Notes under the pieces: generated by a model | Databases searched by the model: none | Seen by the model: the letters and a program-made list of their open reading frames with translations, nothing else | What the model was told of the DNA's origin: nothing | Assembly: GCA_020438915.1 (NCBI GenBank) | Contig: JAGQTR010000478.1 | Location: 1 to 9,174 of the forward strand | Direction: 5' to 3' | Source of the DNA: Mycobacterium sp. | GTDB lineage: Bacteria > Actinomycetota > Actinomycetes > Mycobacteriales > Mycobacteriaceae | DNA length: 9,174 nt | Part shown: piece by piece, positions 6,621-9,174 of the stretch | Numbering within the stretch: position 1 is the stretch's first letter | Layout of the letters: the number at the start of each line of letters is the position of its first letter | Translations under genes and position numbers: made by a program

Positions 6621-6654
6621 TTGAACCTGATGTAGCTGTCGTACCCTGTGGCAG
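6621..6654 (+). promoter_or_regulatory. Predicted promoter for the DUF1906 gene, leaderless start
   Basis: TTGAAC (6621-6626) and TACCCT (6642-6647) resemble SigA -35 and -10 boxes, with a short 15-bp spacer. The first base of GTG 6654 lies 7 nt past the -10, where transcription would begin, so the mRNA would start at its own start codon. No ribosome-binding site precedes either GTG, which fits a leaderless gene; these are common in mycobacteria. The -35 overlaps an inverted repeat GTTCA-CCT-TGAAC (6614-6626) that could be an operator. Confidence 0.45.
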
Positions 6655-7382
6655 TGTCATTGGCAGGATCGTTGTCCCGCCGCGAGATGCTCAAATACGC
6701 CGCGGTAGCCACGCCGGCCGTCCTGGGCATGGGTTCTCTGGCCGGAACGCCGCGAGCGTCGGCCGAACCGCTCGGGATTTTGCTCGACTACGCAGCCGGT
6801 GTCATCAATGCCGCAGACCTGCGGGCCTCGGGCGCCATCGGGGCCATCCGTTACGTATCCGACCGCCGTCCCGGTGGTGCCTGGATGCTGGGCAAGCCGA
6901 TCGAGCTGGCCGAGGCGCGTGACCTTTACCAGGGCGGACTCAAGATCGTCTCCTGTTACCAGTACGGCAAGCAGGACACCGCAGACTGGTTGGGCGGTGA
7001 GCCCGCAGGCGTTCAGCACGCCCAGCGGGGCTGGCAATTGCACACTGCCGCCGGGGGTTCCGTCGGCGCGCCCATCTACACATCGATCGACGACGACCCG
7101 ACCTTCGATCAGTACAAACGCCAGGTAGCGCCGTATCTACGCGGGTGGGAGCGGGTCCTGGGACACAAACGTGTAGGCGTGTACGCCAACTCCAAAACCA
7201 TCGAGTGGGCACTTCAGGACGGTCTGGGAGCCTATTTCTGGCAGCACAACTGGGGCTCCCCGGGGCGGGTCGCGCACCCGGCCGCCCACCTCCATCAAGT
7301 CGAGATCGACAAGCGCAAGGTGGCCGGTGTGGGTGTGGACATCAACCACATTCTCAAGCCGAGCTTCGGTCAGTGGGACTGA
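6654..7382 (+). CDS. Tat-exported DUF1906 glycoside-hydrolase-like protein (Rv2525c family)
   Basis: A 242-residue secreted protein. The N-terminus is a twin-arginine signal peptide: Arg9-Arg10 in SLSRREMLK, a short hydrophobic stretch, and an ASA cleavage site near residue 37. The mature part matches Rv2525c of M. tuberculosis almost block for block as I recall it: LLDYAAGVI, GAIGAIRYVSDRRPGGAWMLG, KIVSCYQYGK, a YTSIDDDP segment, GVYANSKTIEWA, YFWQHNWGSP, HQVEIDKRKV and the C-terminal ILKPSFGQW. The family is a TIM-barrel glycoside-hydrolase-like fold; work on Rv2525c showed Tat export, altered beta-lactam susceptibility in the mutant, and a structure suggesting peptidoglycan cleavage. Substrate and activity remain inference here. 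Start: GTG 6654 is preferred for a leaderless transcript; GTG 6648 would add two residues. It sits 52 nt after the cyclase gene and upstream of fas, the same neighbour as in M. tuberculosis. Confidence 0.94.
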   Translation: MSLAGSLSRREMLKYAAVATPAVLGMGSLAGTPRASAEPLGILLDYAAGVINAADLRASGAIGAIRYVSDRRPGGAWMLGKPIELAEARDLYQGGLKIVSCYQYGKQDTADWLGGEPAGVQHAQRGWQLHTAAGGSVGAPIYTSIDDDPTFDQYKRQVAPYLRGWERVLGHKRVGVYANSKTIEWALQDGLGAYFWQHNWGSPGRVAHPAAHLHQVEIDKRKVAGVGVDINHILKPSFGQWD

Positions 7383-7404
7383 GACTTACCGATCAGTAAG
7401 TTTC
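7381..7404 (+). terminator. Stem-loop at the end of the DUF1906 gene (terminator or TetR-type operator)
   Basis: GAGACTTAC (7381-7389) pairs with GTAAGTTTC (7396-7404) across a CGATCA loop: a 9-bp stem with one G-U pair. It begins inside the stop codon (TGA 7380-7382). There is no good U-tract after it, so intrinsic termination is possible but not certain. As DNA, ACTTACCGATCAGTAAGT (7384-7401) is an 18-bp near-perfect palindrome of the kind TetR-family repressors bind. Confidence 0.4.
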
Positions 7405-7511
7405 TCAGCAAACTCAGCCGGATCGCGAAGACGCGTGACCGGACAATTGCGCGCACGTTGTCGACTCTGCCGAACACGGCGACGGATACTCTGCTCATCC
7501 AGATTTGCAGA

Positions 7512-7668
7512 TAACGATTATGTAACGATACTGCCTTGATCTGCACTTCTTTCCTACTCGACCGTAACCACCTGCATGCAGGACATTTGTCCGGGAAGAG
7601 TTTAGGGGCTCGCAGACGCTGCGTTATGCAAGATCTGTTACCCGTGCGTAGAACTCGTCAGTAACGAT
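7512..7668 (+). repeat. Three copies of TAACGAT upstream of fas
   Basis: TAACGAT occurs at 7512-7518, 7523-7529 and 7662-7668, all on the plus strand. The first two start 11 bp apart, about one helical turn, so a protein could bind both on one face of the DNA. The core GTAAC occurs again at 7564-7568 and as its complement GTTAC at 7637-7641. GTNAC is also a half-site of the response regulator MtrA, though the spacing here does not clearly fit. Confidence 0.5.
7571..7592. repeat. Two fused palindromes, candidate operator upstream of fas
   Basis: CCTGCATGCAGG (7571-7582) is a perfect 12-bp palindrome. It shares its last GG with GGACATTTGTCC (7581-7592), an inverted repeat with 5-bp arms around TT. 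The pair lies about 270 bp before the fas start in non-coding DNA. Confidence 0.45.
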
Positions 7669-7848
7669 TCACGGCGCAAAAATAGTGCCGTCTCTTATGA
7701 CACTCTTAGTGCAGCCGGGTTGGCCGCCGTGGGGCGAGACCAGCCGGTTCGACGCCGAATCGCGATGGCCCCGCCGGGTGCGGGCCAGCACCGGGGATGA
7801 ACCCACCGAGACGACCAGGTTAAACGCGGTGCACCGCGATGAAGTACC

Positions 7849-7854
7849 GAGGAG
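7849..7854 (+). promoter_or_regulatory. Ribosome-binding site of fas
   Basis: GAGGAG lies 10 nt before GTG 7865. It supports this start, which also matches the short VTI-type N-terminus of mycobacterial FAS-I. Confidence 0.6.
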
Positions 7855-7864
7855 ACGACACGAC

Positions 7865-9174
7865 GTGACGATCAACGATCAGCACCGCGCCACCGCCGCA
7901 GGAAACCACCGCACCGAGGGGCAGGCAGCAGAACCGCTGACGGGGTCGCATGCGCTCGTCGACCGACTGCATGCCGGAGAACCGTACGCGGTGGCGTTCG
8001 GCGGTCAGGGCGGTTCCTGGCTGGAGAACCTCGAGGAGTTGGTCAACTCGGCCGGCATCGAATCCGAGATCACCGCGTTGGTCGGTGAGGCGGAGCTGCT
8101 GCTGGAACCGCTGGCCCGCGAGCTGGTCGTGGTACGCCCCATCGGCTTCGAACCGATGAAGTGGATTCGCGCGCTGGCCGCCGACGAGCCGCTGCCCGCC
8201 GAGAAAGACCTCACCAGCGCGGCCATCTCGGGGCCCGGGATCCTGCTTACCCAGATGGCGGCCATGCGCGCGCTCAAGCGCCAGGGTCTCGACCTCACCG
8301 GCCATCCTCCGGTCGCAGTCGCCGGCCACTCACAGGGCGTCACCGCCGTGGAGTCGTTGAAGGCCCACGGGGACCGTGACGTCGAGTTGCTCGCCATCGG
8401 CCAGTTGATCGGTGCCGGAGGGTCGCTGGTTTCACGCCGTTGCGGCATGGTCGCTCGCGGCGACAAGTCGCCGATGGTGTCGGTCACCAACGTCGACCCC
8501 ACCCGGCTGGCCGAGCTCCTCGACGGATTCGCCCAAGACGTGCGGACTGTGTTGCCGCCCGCGCTGTCCATTCGCAACGGCAGGCGATCGGTGGTCATCA
8601 CCGGAACGCCCGAGCAGCTGGCGCGGTTCGAGCTGTACTGCCAGAAAGTCACCGAGAAAGAGGAAGCCGAGCGCAAGAACAAGTTGCGCGGTGGCGCGGT
8701 GTTCCAGCCGGTGTTCAGCCAGGTCAACGTCGAGGTGGGATTCCACACCCCGCGGTTGGCCGGTGGCGTCGACCTCGTCAACGAGTGGGCGTCGCGCACC
8801 GGCCTGGACCGGGAGCTGACGCGCGCCCTCAGCGAGATCATCTTCGTCAACCCGGTCGACTGGGTCTCCGAGGTGGAGGGCCTGGCTGCCGCGGGGGCGA
8901 AATGGATCATCGACCTCGGCCCCAGCGACACCGTGACCCGGTTGACCGCGCCGGTGATCCGCGGGCTGGGCATCGGCATCGTGCCCGCCGCGACCCGGGC
9001 CGGCCAGCGCAGCCTGTTCACCGTCGGAGCCGCCCCGGACGTCGCGCCCGCCTGGGCAAGCTACGCGCCCACCACGATCGAACTTCCCGACGGTTCGGTC
9101 AAGGCGTCGACGAAATTCACCCGGCTCACCGGCCGGTCGCCGATCCTGCTCGCCGGCATGACCCCGACCACCGT
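7865..9174 (+). CDS. fas: Type I fatty acid synthase, N-terminal part (runs off the window)
   Basis: Mycobacterial FAS-I is a roughly 3,000-residue cytosolic multienzyme that makes the acyl-CoA primers used for phospholipids and mycolic acids. The window holds its first 436 codons. After a variable tail of about 28 residues comes the acetyltransferase domain: YAVAFGGQG at 41-49, IGFEPMKWIRALAA, the nucleophile elbow AGHSQG with catalytic Ser156 (bases 8330-8332), then PMVSVTNVDP, LSIRNGRRSVVITGTPEQL, EVGFHTPRL and TRLTAPVIRGLGIGIVPAATR. The last visible segment (TKFTRLTGRSPILLAGMTPTTV) is the beginning of the FMN-binding enoyl-reductase domain. Residue blocks agree closely with M. tuberculosis Fas as I remember it. 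The frame is uninterrupted to base 9174. Start GTG 7865 is supported by GAGGAG. The domain order fits bacterial FAS-I, and nothing here looks broken. Confidence 0.97.
   Translation, partial: MTINDQHRATAAGNHRTEGQAAEPLTGSHALVDRLHAGEPYAVAFGGQGGSWLENLEELVNSAGIESEITALVGEAELLLEPLARELVVVRPIGFEPMKWIRALAADEPLPAEKDLTSAAISGPGILLTQMAAMRALKRQGLDLTGHPPVAVAGHSQGVTAVESLKAHGDRDVELLAIGQLIGAGGSLVSRRCGMVARGDKSPMVSVTNVDPTRLAELLDGFAQDVRTVLPPALSIRNGRRSVVITGTPEQLARFELYCQKVTEKEEAERKNKLRGGAVFQPVFSQVNVEVGFHTPRLAGGVDLVNEWASRTGLDRELTRALSEIIFVNPVDWVSEVEGLAAAGAKWIIDLGPSDTVTRLTAPVIRGLGIGIVPAATRAGQRSLFTVGAAPDVAPAWASYAPTTIELPDGSVKASTKFTRLTGRSPILLAGMTPTT

Larger units (their letters stand above)
7383..7864. promoter_or_regulatory. 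Upstream regulatory region of fas, 482 bp without genes
   Basis: No convincing coding sequence lies here; short open frames on both strands lack ribosome-binding sites and known motifs. The segment is visibly less GC-rich than the flanking genes, especially 7500-7720. It holds the palindrome after the DUF1906 stop, three TAACGAT copies, paired palindromes at 7571-7592, and CACT-CTT-AGTG (7701-7711). In M. tuberculosis, fas is activated by the TetR-family regulator FasR, which binds the fas promoter, so some of these are likely operator DNA. I could not place a confident -35/-10 pair. The 150 bp just before fas are GC-rich again and probably form the leader. Confidence 0.6.

Noticed and set aside
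5924..6730. Minus-strand open frame (268 codons) antisense to the cyclase
   Set aside because: It crosses the intergenic region and two plus-strand genes, has no motif, and mirrors well-supported GGDEF and Tat coding sequence.
7383..7864. Small protein gene in the gap before fas
   Set aside because: The short frames lack ribosome-binding sites, their predicted residues look random, and the most plausible one overlaps the end of the DUF1906 gene.

Overview
The window looks like chromosomal DNA of a mycobacterium, probably an environmental or rapid-growing Mycolicibacterium-type species. It is GC-rich, GTG and TTG starts are common, and its right end holds two genes that sit side by side in Mycobacterium tuberculosis: an Rv2525c-type Tat-exported DUF1906 protein and the start of the giant type I fatty acid synthase gene fas. 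The genus call rests on protein sequences recognised from memory, not on a database search.

Layout. (1) 1-1010, plus strand: 3' part of an LtrA-family membrane protein. (2) 1007-2272, minus strand: an MFS transporter, convergent with ltrA; the two stop codons lie inside one CTAG. (3) 2273-2502: a divergent promoter region. (4) 2503-6601, plus strand: a compact operon with an RsbR-type PAS-PAS-STAS scaffold/sensor, an RsbS-type STAS scaffold, an RsbT-type switch kinase, a fused ATPase-plus-SpoIIE phosphatase, and a PAS-GGDEF diguanylate cyclase. (5) 6602-7382: the Rv2525c-like exported protein, probably with its own promoter and a leaderless start. (6) 7383-7864: a 482-bp non-coding region, less GC-rich than its neighbours, with several palindromes and repeats. 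(7) 7865-9174: 5' end of fas, running off the window.

How the genes work together. The first four genes of the operon make a complete stressosome core: sensor RsbR, scaffold RsbS with its phospho-acceptor serine, kinase RsbT and an RsbX-like phosphatase. The classical Bacillus partners that lead to SigB (RsbU, RsbV, RsbW, SigB) are absent from the window. The next gene downstream is a diguanylate cyclase with its own coiled coil and PAS domain. The simplest reading is a signal-gated stressosome whose output is cyclic-di-GMP rather than a sigma factor. I recall stressosomes linked to diguanylate cyclases in Moorella and Vibrio, so the principle is not new; a mycobacterial version in this gene order, with a kinase-like ATPase fused to the phosphatase, is the most interesting item here. 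The genes are tightly spaced (ATGA overlap, 1-nt gap, short overlap, 32-nt gap), which fits one transcript and translational coupling.

I see no tRNA or rRNA genes, CRISPR array, insertion sequence or integrase.
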